Positions 1 through 11,328 of a stretch of 64,000 nt of DNA are shown here, piece by piece. The DNA lies in NCBI GenBank assembly GCA_965153455.1, contig OZ234500.1:12542557-12606556 (forward strand), read 5' to 3'. The notes under the pieces are model-generated. The model saw only the letters and a program-made list of their open reading frames with translations. It did not search any database and was not told the DNA's origin. Position 1 is the first letter of the stretch. Every line of letters starts with the position of its first letter. Made by a program: the position numbers and the translations under genes. Source of the stretch: Sphagnum compactum (taxonomy: Eukaryota; Bryophyta; Sphagnopsida; Sphagnales).

Positions 1-2545
1 TAAGTCCCCGCGAAAAGACGGATATCGTACAGTGCAGCAGCAACCCGAAGATGCAAACCGAGAAGCTCCTTGCCCGCACCCTTGTGCGCACCACTCTTGC
101 CAGATGTAACCCTAAATTTTTTTTGATGTCATTGTTTTGTTTAAGGCACAGCTCAATTTGCTTGCTTGCTTTGCTTGCTGATCGTTTCTTGAAGCAAGAC
201 TCTCACAACCAGATTCTCAAAGCAAATTCTCAGGGCTTTACAGTTTCAGAGCTTCTATGAATGTTTAGGGCAAGTTAGGTTTGGAGGTTTCTTGGTTCCA
301 TTTCTTTGGGGCTTTTCCATTCTCGAGTGTGATACTCCGTTTTTTTGTGATGAAGATGCAAGTGGGATTGTGGCTCCTTCATCTCTCAGGTTTATGAAAA
401 ATGAATTTGGCAAACCAAGCGTAAGAGCTCTCTCTCTCTCTCTCCAGTTTTCTGATTTTCTATTTTGCATTAAGCTTCAATGTGGATTATACTCCTGAAT
501 ATGGATCACAGTTTTGGTGATCAAAGGATCCTTCTGCAAATGGGTTCTGCAAGGATGAACCCAGACAGACAAGTGATCCTTGATGGACTGATCCTTGACA
601 ATGTTGCCTTCATAGATATATGATTTCTTGGAAGTCTCTCTGTCTGAAGGTATTTTTTCTTGAATTAATATAAATTTTCTAAAGGGTTTTGGACTCATGC
701 TTCTTAAATCTCTTCCCAGCCCTGAAAAAACACTTGAAAAAACAATTGCTGGTGTGTGGTGAACAGGTTATCTGGCCTGTAAAGAGACTGGATGAATGGA
801 GGCCACCACCACTGTGTTTCAATCTTACTCACACACAATCACTTCTTATGTGTGCAGTCACTCAAAAGGCAGAGGTAAGCCTTGTTTTTTTGCATCTTGA
901 ATATTGGGATCAACCCTTCTGTGTTGCATGGGTCATCTATAAGACATGTTTAAACTCTTTGGAAACAAATTGTATCCTTCAAAACCTGACAGTGTTGTTG
1001 TCGGTTGGAACTACTTAAAGAAATCTAGGGTTTAACAGTTTACTTTTCAGTCTGAGTTAAATGACCTTCCTTTGTTATATATATATGTATGTATGTCATT
1101 TTTTTGGGGGAGGATATACAGGTGGGCATAGACGTGGAGGAAAGGGAACGCAAATTTACCAGAGATCTAATGGCACTAGCTCGACGCCAACTCTCACCTG
1201 AAGAGGCAGATTGGCTCTCTCAGTTCACAGACCCAAATGAGCAGCGATGCCAGTTCATGCAGCTTTGGACTCTCAAAGTTGATACAAACTAACTCCTTTA
1301 CTGTTTGTTTGATTTCTTGCAATTTGAATCTAATGAAAAACTTCAAAAACTTGCACCAGATTAGCCCCTATCATAAATCAATCCTACATTAATCCTAGGT
1401 CTTGTCTGGGGTTTTCAGATCCTGTTATAACATATTCCAGATGATTAGGAATGACGGCTACACACACTGTTAACAATCTGTTGCCTTTGACATTCTGTTT
1501 CTCTGAACGCTGGTAGTATTAAAGCTGGTAAAATAACCAATTTTCAAGGAATGAAGATCTGTGTTTGGAAATAATGTGCTAAAGTGCTGCAAAACAGATT
1601 AAGTTTTCACATTGAGAAGCTTGAAAATGCAGGAAAATGGAGTCAGTTTGAAGCTTACATTTGGCTTGTCAGTGCAGGAGGCGTATGTCAAAGCACTAGG
1701 GAAGGGGATCAGCAAAGCACCATTGAAGGAGTTCACTTTCACATTTGATGCATTATCCCCCACTGTTCTTAGAAATTTGAAGCAAGCAGTCACCATACCC
1801 ATATGTGCACAGGTTTAAACCTTCTCCCTTTTCAGGCAGAGGCTGTCACAGGCACACTGCACACAGTAGCAGTGTATCCTCACTTTTTACTGCAGCTTCA
1901 ATATGCTTTGTTCAGGGTTATGATCTCCATTACCAATTCCTACAAAGCCCAATTATTTTTGTTTTTGTGTATTGGTTTCAATGCAGGCCCGGACAATTTC
2001 TCTAAAGGTTTCAACTCTGTCAAGGGCAGTTGACAACAGTGATGATGCCTGGCAGTTTTTGCTATTTCAACCATCTGCTTCTCATTATGCTTCTATCTGC
2101 ACTCAAATCCTACCATCTTCCACATTTGGTACTCTTTCTAGCCCTCTGCAATAAGGCTTTTTGCTGTACTTCTGCCAACCTGCTGCTACACTTTTCAACA
2201 TCTTGGGCTTCTTCCTCAAGTGAGCATCACAGAAACATTCTCATTGCTTCCTCTCTGTGAACAATCCAATCGTGGACATCTAAAATCTCCCAATCTAGGA
2301 GCTCCTCCAAGCTTCAGAGAGATACGCACACACCCCCACACACCCACACAGAGTAAAATAACAGAGACATGAGTAAGAATCCAATGTTTGAATTCTGTCC
2401 TGCAGAGCAAGGGTCATTGCAACTGGCAGGGTGGAGTGATCACAACAATCTGCGAGTGCAAATATGGCGAACTGTACCTTTGGTCAGGGATGAAGCACTG
2501 GAGGGAGCTGTGGCCCTGGCATTATCTGATCCACTTAGCAGTTAA
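1..2545 (+). CDS. 4'-phosphopantetheinyl transferase (Sfp/HetI type), 3' part
   Basis: Seven exons fit with consistent phase: <3-105, 356-420, 767-874, 1122-1277, 1678-1812, 1987-2128, 2406-2545 (TAA). All introns are GT..AG. The 5' part lies left of the window; 282 residues are visible. The family moves phosphopantetheine from CoA to a serine of acyl/peptidyl carrier proteins. Visible landmarks: KLLARTLVRTTLARY near residues 22-35, with the Y codon made across intron 1; SSLRFMKNEFGKPS; PLCFNLTHTQSL; the Mg-binding GIDVE at about 94-98; and FMQLWTLKEAYVKALGKG at about 137-154, joined across intron 4. The C-terminal WRTVPLVRDEAL block is also present. These match the plant PPTase family related to At2g02770/At3g11470. 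No stop or frameshift is seen, so it looks functional. A start codon cannot be assigned. Confidence 0.9.
428..444. repeat. CT microsatellite in PPTase intron 2
   Basis: A short run of CT dinucleotides lies just inside the donor of the second PPTase intron. It is simple sequence with no evidence of function. Confidence 0.7.
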
Positions 2546-5500
2546 AATCTGCACATTGGGGGAAGAGACTGTGTATGCAGCAGAGCAGTGTTTTTTTTCC
2601 TGGCGAATTATCACCATATTTCTACTTTTTAAAAACCCTGGCTACCACCAATACAAAGGGAAAAGAGAGGGGGGTTTCTGCATTTAAAATCACCTAGCAA
2701 ATTGTTTTTTGGGGGAGGGTGTGAGCGCATTTATGTCTACGGGCTGCAGTTTTAAGAGTTCCTTGAAATCATGTCGCCAACCTGGTGAAATCTGTCTGAA
2801 TCTGCCTAGGGATGCTCACCACCCTGACTCCATCAGGACATTGAAAAAAAAGCACTGATGCAGAGCAAGAGCTTTTTTGCTGGCCACAATACTTCGGGCC
2901 TTGCACTTAAGTGTCAAAGATTTCAGGCATGCACTTGAGTGTCAAATACTTGAGGCATGCTCTTAAAGAAGTCAATAAAAATGGGGCAGGCTCTACAAGA
3001 GTAGATAACTAAGGAGGAGAGGAGAATGCAGTTTTGTAAATTACTGGGGTACTTGCTGACAACTGACAGTGTCTGTCAGTGTTTGAATACAAGTTGTATT
3101 GAGGAATTCAGACAGCTGACCATTCACAAATTCTTGAGCTGAACAAGCAGTATGAAACATGACAAACAAAAGAGTGCAAGCTTCTGATCACTGTTCATGT
3201 GTTATAAATTAAATATATGTAGCTAAAATTTGCTAAATTGTGCAGCAACACCACCCTTGAAGAAGTCAAATTCTCAGTAGTTAGACCCAGATACTGAATA
3301 ATTTGGCTGGTTTCACTGGTATGGTCTTGTTGCTAAATTTCATTCAAGGAGGACAACCGCAGGTTGGTGGAGGATGGTTTTCTTCTTTACATTGTACTGT
3401 TTTCTCAGATCACATACAAATGGCAGAGCAATAGCAATTGCCACTTATCTATCTTTGGTTCATTGCCCTGTTGCTTGCCATCCATGACCAGCAAACCTGT
3501 GCATAGTGAGATTGATTTCAGGCTCACCCAAATGTTCTCACAGTTGAATAGCCAAATGAATGATTTGATTGCTGAGTAGAATACTTCTTTCGGTCCTAGT
3601 CCTGGTAACTATTTTCTTCCTTGATGATGTGCACAAAGTCTTTTGCTGGGAAGGTGTATGTTGATCACAGGCTGGTCTTTCAAGCTTGTCTTACCAGTTG
3701 ACAACTCCTTGGAGCAATTGGATTTTTTGCTGCGTTGGCATGTCAGAGCAGTAGTTGATTGACCATAACATATTGCTGTGACCAGAGCAGGCTGAGAAAA
3801 GTCAAAAGAAGATCCTCTTCACCACATAAGCTTCCTAACACTCTTCTGAGTGTGGCTCAACTAGGTGGAGGTGAAGCCCTACTCCTTACTTGGAGCAACA
3901 GCCATGGTAGACAGCAAGAGAAAAATGCCACAAATTGCCATGGTTGGAGCACAGCTATGAGGAGCTGGAAGAGGGTAGGAGCAAGATGAGAGGCATGGAG
4001 CTTAGATTCGTGGCGGGAGTTTGAGGTGACCTTTGAGTTCATAAGAGTCCAAGAAAATGCATCCCAACTAGATCACTCTGGCCAAATCAGTTGAGAATTT
4101 TGATGTCTTTGTGGCGCCATAGACAGGCATGCATAATGGAAAGGATGTGGGATCAAAACAATTTTCAAGTATTTGGGTGTGAGGTTGACTATTTTGAAAG
4201 GGTTTGGATCAAGTTTTTACCCATGTCGGTAGTCTCTCTCGATGGCTATGTTGAGTGATGATCAGTGAACGGCCCATAACACCCTCAACATTGAATCCCC
4301 ACCTCTTTCCCTTTTCTCAACTTTGAATTGGAGAGACATTGAGGAAGTTCAAACAACCACCTTTCTTGTAAAAGTATATCTTGTAAAGGCTTTTGAGGGC
4401 AGATTCCGCCACTTCTTTTAGGCATCCTCAAAGGCAGGGCCAATATTGAGGGACCTGCTGTTATTCTAAAAGAACTGAAGTCCTACTGTTAATATAGAAT
4501 TCACCCTAAAAAGCCTTAATGCTATGCATGGCACCTCCAATGTGCATTTTGGTGATCCCACCTCTTAAAATCTTTTGTTCTGAGCTATTTTTACAAATGG
4601 TTTTGCAGTTTTGGAGGCAGCTCAGATGAAGGAACATATTACCTTGGGCTCATGAGGCAGCATTAGGAGACTGAGCATCTTGTCAGCCCACAACCAATGT
4701 TAGTTGGGTCTCAACAAAAATCCTTTCAGCAGATTAGGGGCTTGGGTGGGTTTTTTTAAATTCTACACACTTGTGTTAAAGTGCATTGGTTTTTTAACTA
4801 CTTTATTTCCTTTTTCTTATGCCTGCTTGAACAAAGAATTAGAGCGCACATACTCCAGAATGTCTATACACATGAAGGTTGTGCAGCTAGGCTCAACCAG
4901 AAAAGGTTGCTACAACGGCCATGGAAAGGGGGTCCATTGGGTTGTAGAAGCACGGTTCATCACATGAGCAACCAAGGCTGCAGTGTAACTCAACCTATCA
5001 GAGAAGAAAAAAAACACCACTTCTAGAGACACAAGGAGTTTCTACTTAGTGAAGGGGTTTAGGGTCCAATCTTGTGTAGACCTGAAAATGTTCAAAACAA
5101 AACAAGTACAAACAATGACATCTCAATTCCTTTTCAAGTGCACAAACATGGAAAACTTCTCTTTCACCAAACCCTTCATGGATTCTCCACCTATGTGCAA
5201 CAATGTTATGGCCTCACATGTCCCACATGTGCCTCTTAATTTGTGTAGTCTCTCATATTCAAAAAAGTTCAAGGAAACCTATATTCAACAAGGGTTTGTG
5301 ACTAGAATGAGGATATAACTAACTTCCTATTGGAGTGCTTTGAAGAAAACTTTTGGCTTTTGGCAAAGGTTACCTCAAACAACTTCTTTGGCAAGGCACT
5401 CCAACAAAGTTGGCCAAGACATTTCCACGCAAGTGAGTGCAAACTCATGCCCAAGTTTGGGACAAGTAGGAGAAGATCAAGAAGAAATATACTGTGGAGA

Positions 5501-7545
5501 AGAACATGGAAGGGATCATTGGAAGCACACCTTCGGAGTGATGTTGGTTTGATCGCAAAAATCAAATCCTTGTGAGCACCACAAAGACAAACAATTTGCC
5601 AAGATGATATGGGAACACTAACAAGTAATTATCATCAAAGTACAAATGATGTTGAGCTTGACTGCAAAGAAATTTTCATCATTAGGTGACACACTATCTT
5701 TTCACATACACATAACACTAATGTTTGTTGTTGAAGCACATACATATGCATCTTGGTTTACTCCTTACACACGTTGTTACTATTAACAAGGTGTTGATGG
5801 TAAACATGTTTCAAAAAAATGTCACAATAATTTTGGAGGTGCGAAAAGGCTTGTTGTAATATTGTCAAGTTTTGTAAATCTTTTAACAAAATCGATTTCC
5901 TTAAGCTTGAAACACATAAAGAGACTATTGAATGAACTGTTGAACTTGTAAAAATCATTTACATGCATAAATTCAATCACCCTAACTTGTGATCAAATTC
6001 AATGAAAATTAACTAAAAATCAAGATGCTGAATTTTATAAACAAATTTGGAGTTGTTACAATAGAATGGACTTTCAAAGTGTTGTTGGTGGAGTGCTACA
6101 TTTAGTTCTATTTTCCACCCTTTATTAGTACACGACTTCAATTACAAAAGCCTACTCTTCTAGATACTTTCTCTGAAATATAATTTCAACATATTATGGT
6201 ATTACATGTTCAACTTCATCATTGTTTAAGTCTTCTTCCCACTCTTCATGGGGTTGTTAATATTGAAGTGAAGCAAATTGCCAAGCAAAACCTCTATTCA
6301 TGGATCTTCTCTCCAAGCCTTCTTGTACGTCTTCATGTACACATCATATCTCTTTGGATTTGTACAAATTACCATGTCTTCAAGAGTTATAAACTCATTT
6401 CTATTTTTTCATGTACCTTTCGTTGCAAATCTACAAGGGTAACCCTGATTGCATTGTCTCCCCATCCTTTTGGTTCAACTTTTGGAGGTACTACCTTCAA
6501 CAACCTTTTTTAGATATTGGGTTGCCCCATTGTTCTACCAACAAATGCTTCCCGAGGTTCCATAATTGCTACAAACAACATTTTATACTGTGCAAGCCAC
6601 TCTTTTGTCATGGGTATTCTTGACCCATTGTATTGTATTATATTTGGAGTATGAAACTTCACTGCTTCATTCAATATCTATAGTTCCATTTCTTCTAAAT
6701 TTTCTTCTTCATCCTATCAAATTATGACTTGATTTAATTGTCTTTGTAAGTTTTGGGTCACCATGTGGTTCATGTTCATCCCCACCCTACTGCCCTTCTT
6801 GGAAGAATTGAATTGTTACAGATCTAAATCCTTACAATAATTGTTTTGCTCAAATTTGAATCTTGACAACTTCTTAACCAATTCTAAATTTATAGAACCA
6901 AAGAAAAATAAATTCTTTCATGATTTTTTTTGTTTATATAAAAAATAACGAAAAAACAAAAATAATCGATATAATCTTGAATTTTCTATCCCAAATTCAT
7001 TCCCAAGGATGGTTGCCAACTGGTAAATTTTTTGTCATTGGTTTATTATTTTAGTTTTATGGTTCAACATATCATTATGTAGATTTTCAAAATCAAAAAT
7101 GTTAACCAACTACAAAAATCAAAAAATACACCTAAACAAAATCCCTTCCAAAATCCATATCTACAACAATACAAAATATGCAGTAAGATTTGAAAACAAA
7201 TTCAAATTATATGGAATTGAAAACAAAATAAACAAAATACAATGTAGTACATCAATTTTCTTCTCCATCAAAATTCCTTTAATTCATATCATGAGCTTTT
7301 CCTTGTCTTAAAAAAAATAATTCAATGTCTTAATGATCACAAACTTAGAAATCTTCTTGTAAGTCCTATTTTCCTACCATGGACACAAATTCAAATTATC
7401 AACCAATCTTAATCACTCAACCTTATGTTGCCACTTTGTCCTACAATAACACTTCTTCTTGTTCATTTTGTCCAATATTGACAATACAATCTATCCACTA
7501 TGTCCAATGGTGTTGGAACAATTATGGCCTTAACATCTAATTTCA
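2546..7545. other. 3' flank of the PPTase gene and spacer
   Basis: I see no gene here. The first few hundred bases probably contain the PPTase 3' UTR. From about 5600 the sequence becomes strongly AT-rich with frequent stops in all frames. A small tandem repeat lies at 2901-2967. The minus strand of 6420-6640 keeps a short open stretch, interrupted by one stop, that I could not identify. Confidence 0.5.
2901..2967. repeat. Short tandem repeat, about 28-29 bp unit, 2.3 copies
   Basis: The phrase TGCACTTAAGTGTCAAA followed by TTCAGGCA recurs as TGCACTTGAGTGTCAAA followed by TTGAGGCA, then a third partial unit starts. It lies downstream of the PPTase stop codon. Confidence 0.7.
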
Positions 7546-8290
7546 ATGGATCACCAAAGCTACCTATCGAAGTCCCAAGCCCTACTCCATGATGCGTTAA
7601 AGTCTATGGAGAAGGAAAAATTTATCAGTGATGGATTATCCAAATATGTGAAATTCCAAAAACAAGACATTGAGCAAAATGCAACTTTACACAATGAAGA
7701 TGATTCCATATGTGGAAAATTGGGAAGATATTTTATTGCATTTGTTAGAATCGTTGCTTCCTCAAAGTTCCACTCTTATGGAAAGTTTTTGGCCTTTAAG
7801 CAATTGGAGCTCTAATTATGTCAGGGTTTCATTGCTATCCACAATGGAGGTTGTTGATGTAGAAAACTTAGTTGTGCGTCCTTACTATGGGCCCAAAAAC
7901 TTGAAGATTGTTCCAACATACACCCCATTAGAGATCTTAACAATGAAAATATTGTTATTATGAGGCCGCATGATCTTGTCCTTGTTCCTATGTGGATGGG
8001 AAGAACACAAAGATGTTGTCAAGGATGACCAAAATGAATTTTTCAAAATGGTGATGGTTTGGTGGTGGGTTCCAGTGAAAAAAAGGTCAAATTCAAATGA
8101 ACAACATTTGTATGAAGATTGTTGGAATGGTAAGTGAAAATGTAATTCACCCATTCCATAATAGTGGTTAAGTATTTCAAATGTTCTTTTCTCCTTTCCC
8201 ACTAGTGTTCTTGATGGTTGTGTTTTTCGAGCTAATGCAAATGTCAAATTGAAGAAAAAGCCAAAGAAAATGAGCTTCATTCCTTAAGGC
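7546..8290 (+). pseudogene. Degenerate coding relic, family not recognised
   Basis: Protein-like sequence is spread over three plus-strand frames and broken by stops and shifts. One block reads LESLLPQSSTLMESFWPL and ends near LVVRPYYGPKNLKIVP. The next frame gives IMRPHDLVLVPMWMGRTQ. After another shift comes WWWVPVKKRS, LYEDCWNGK, a stop, then a basic end. Tryptophan-rich, non-repetitive blocks in the same order suggest a decayed gene, perhaps transposon-borne. I cannot name the family with confidence. The flanks 8291-9218 hold only AT-rich spacer. Confidence 0.35.
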
Positions 8291-9222
8291 CTTTATCCTT
8301 TCACTCCTCGTGATCCTTGCACTACTGAAAGGTTTGTAGCTTTCCTCGTGTTCTCTTGTCCTTTGTCTTTTGACCCATTAGGTTAGATTTCCATCTCCAT
8401 AACCTTGTTCCCACTTTTAAAGCAAGCAATCACCATCCCACGTCACAATTGTCCATTTGAGTGTATGATGTTAACAATTGAATTCAATGAAAGTTTTGAT
8501 TATGATAATAAAAGGGTGGTGGAAGGGGGATGATTTGATGTTGTGCAAATCTATTTGGGCATCATCACTTTTATTCATAAAATGTAAGATGCCTTGTAAA
8601 CTTGTACAAATAATTATAATAGATGTAAAAGGTTGGGAAGAGAAATATTTACAAAATTAATGATTGTGAAAATATAACAATGTGTTCAAAAATAAGATTT
8701 ACAATAAATTCTTTTTCAATATTTTATACTTAACATATTTATCCATTTACATAACATCTTGGACCCCCCAAGTTCCAACAACATACCATTTTATGGTAGA
8801 CTTCTCCCAACCTTTGATCCTTTTATCATCCCAACCATTTGGCAAACTTGTATCTAGATTTATAACACACCTTTCCCACACAAATCTAAACCTCGCAAGT
8901 GATTTAATTCAATAGTGTAATTCTTAGCCGTTAAAAATACTCATTTTTGGGGAATTTCCTTTAGCCACTATCAATTTCTTCTTTTATTTTTCTTCAGAAT
9001 AAATTTAAAAGTAAGAATAAATAAGAATAAAGAAAATTTCTAATTATTCATAGTTTTGAGGTCATAGTTATAAGGGTGAAAGAGAAATACTTACCTCATA
9101 CAACTTAGTTAGCAAAAACTTCAGTGCCATTGTTCTTCTTCATGTTTTTGGGGCCTTTTGGTGTCGGGACTCTGGAAGTGATATCTGCATAAGCAGGCAG
9201 CCAGTTACTGCTCAGTTCATCA

Positions 9223-9490
9223 ATGATCCATCATCCCCTCTAAGAATCGAAGAATGGTTCCCATGTGAAACTCTGTTCCAATGATCCATCATTCACTCTA
9301 AAGAATCAATGAATGGGTCCCATGTAAAAACTCTACTACTCCAATGATCCATCATCTCCTCTAAGTCCTGTGTAAACTCTATTCCAATGATCCATCATCT
9401 CCTCCCAGAATCAAAGAATGGGTCCCATGTAACTCAGTTCAGCAATGATCCATCATCCTCTCAAAGAATCCAAAGAATGGGTCCCATCAA
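9223..9490. repeat. Minisatellite, about 58 bp unit, 5 copies
   Basis: Units begin ATGATCCATCAT at 9223, 9281, 9343, 9387 and 9445. Most also carry AAAGAATGGGTCCCATGT. Spacing is 58, 62, 44 (one unit is internally deleted) and 58. Copies are diverged, so the array is not recent. Confidence 0.9.
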
Positions 9491-10094
9491 CAAATCTTCC
9501 CCAAATCAAAAGGGTTGGGTTTCTACGGGTTTCAAAAGAAGGAAGGAGAGGCACTTTAGTCAAGGAAGTGATGGACAGGCACTTTAGTCAAGGGTAGTGA
9601 TCATCAGATCTTTGAGTATGACTTTTTTCCTGTCTTTTTCCTCCTTGATTGGAAGAACCTCAAGGAGGACAAGTTCTCATCCCTCCCATATGAATTTTAA
9701 GTTGTCCAGAAGATACAGTCTGGATATTTGTAGCTTGGTAATCCCAAAAAGTTTGTCCTTTCCTGCATGAATTTAGTCAAGATATGGTCTGGATATTTTT
9801 TAGTCTATAAATGGCAAAGAAAAAAGCAAAAGCAGCTCTGAATGCTCTCAACGAGTGGGTTTGAAGTGGACAGTAAAATTGGGCAGCCAATTTCTTCTTT
9901 TCAAAAGAAAGAAGATGAATAACAAATTTGGAATTTACTGAGAATGCCATATTTTTACTTTGTCCTTGTTACCCAGTTGAGCTGCCAGTCTGCAAGAGAT
10001 GGAAACAATTTCTTAGCAATGGGAGTCAGTAAAATGGAAGGAGGGCATCTATCTTGGAGTAAAACTTCACCACACTACATGCTGAAGAAGAGGG
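9491..10094. other. Spacer between two minisatellites
   Basis: I see no supported gene. It contains a short repeated phrase AGGCACTTTAGTCAAGG near 9549 and 9575 and two copies of a GTCTGGATATTT phrase near 9718 and 9787. Confidence 0.5.
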
Positions 10095-10430
10095 CAAAGG
10101 AATTTAATGTCAAAGATGCCAGCCAAAACTACTGAAATTGCAACACTTTTATATGAATTTAATGTCAAAGATGACAGCAAAACTACTGAATCTGCAACAA
10201 TTCCATAGAAATTTTGTGTCAAAGATGCCAGCAAAACCACTGAAATTGCAACACTTTCATAGGAATTTAGTTCCAAAGATGCCAGCAAAACTACTGAAAT
10301 CACAACACTTTCAATAGGAATTTAGTGCCAAAGATGCCAGCAAAACTACAGAAATCCCAACACTTTCAATAGGAACTTAGTGCCCAACATGCCAGCAAAA
10401 CTACTGAATTTGCACAACATTCATACTTCC
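10095..10430. repeat. Minisatellite, about 55 bp unit, 6 copies
   Basis: Six units start near 10101, 10156, 10210, 10264, 10319 and 10374. Each carries a version of AATTTAGTGCCAAAGATGCC followed by AGCAAAACTACTGAAAT and CAACACTTTCAT. The array lies about 0.9 kb beyond the stop codon of the minus-strand LUX-like gene. Unit length is very regular. Confidence 0.92.
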
Positions 10431-11328
10431 AAAGAGATGAAGTAGGATTTTACCTCACCCAACTGGTTGCCTGCAACTGAAACTCCATTAAATCTGGGCA
10501 TACATGGCATAACACCAGGATAAAAGGATGAAAAATAACATGAGACCATGATGAAACATCTTGGAGAGACACCAAAGAAAGGAATCAGAAAGGGAAAATG
10601 CCTTTATATATAGTATTAACATTGATTAATGGTACAACAGGTTTGCAAGACACTTAGAAGGGACCAGAATAACACTAGTAAATGCAACTCTGCAATAGCA
10701 ATAATAATAAATCTAGTTTATCAATGGTGGCAAAATTGACAAGCACACATAGCACACTCTTGAGCAAGCAAATTTTAGCAATACAGCCTTTGAGCGTCTC
10801 ATAATTCTGGACTTGATAGACCAAAATCACTACTTACACTCCCCGATGTGAACTTCACCATAATTTAAACTAAGGTAGCAGAAGGATGCTTTCAAATTCC
10901 AGCTTAAGAAAAATTGAGTTGAATTTTTATTTACCTACTCTAACTTCCACAGTGCCCACTACTGACATGACATCCTAGCTCAGTTAAAATCCAGTTAATG
11001 GCTCAAATGTTCACACAGCCATCAAATTGTCTTGCTTGCCTGTACACTACTTGATTTCTTGAGGTTGGAGCACCCATTGCCCTTGCAATTTCCATTGAGT
11101 TGTAAAATACAGTCTTCCTCATTCTTGAAGATACTGCATCCAGGGCAAGGGGTTTTTGTTACATGAGAAATCATCTTCCAGATAGTCCTGTCAAAAAAGG
11201 ACACCACCATGCATTTAAGGGTTCTTGACAGTGCCCTAACTCGTACACAATCTAGGACTGTTGGAAGCCAGAGACCAGTTTTGATATGTTGCTGCAACTG
11301 TCCACTTAAAGAGAGAGAGATACTGAAA
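10431..11328 (-). other. 3' flank of the LUX-like gene
   Basis: No second gene is supported. The part next to 11328 probably contains the 3' UTR of the LUX-like transcript. No clear polyadenylation signal stands out. Confidence 0.4.

Noticed and set aside
5302-5575. Genes on either strand at 5.3-5.6 kb
   Set aside because: The overlapping open frames on both strands have no recognisable motif and no splice support; they are likely chance openings.
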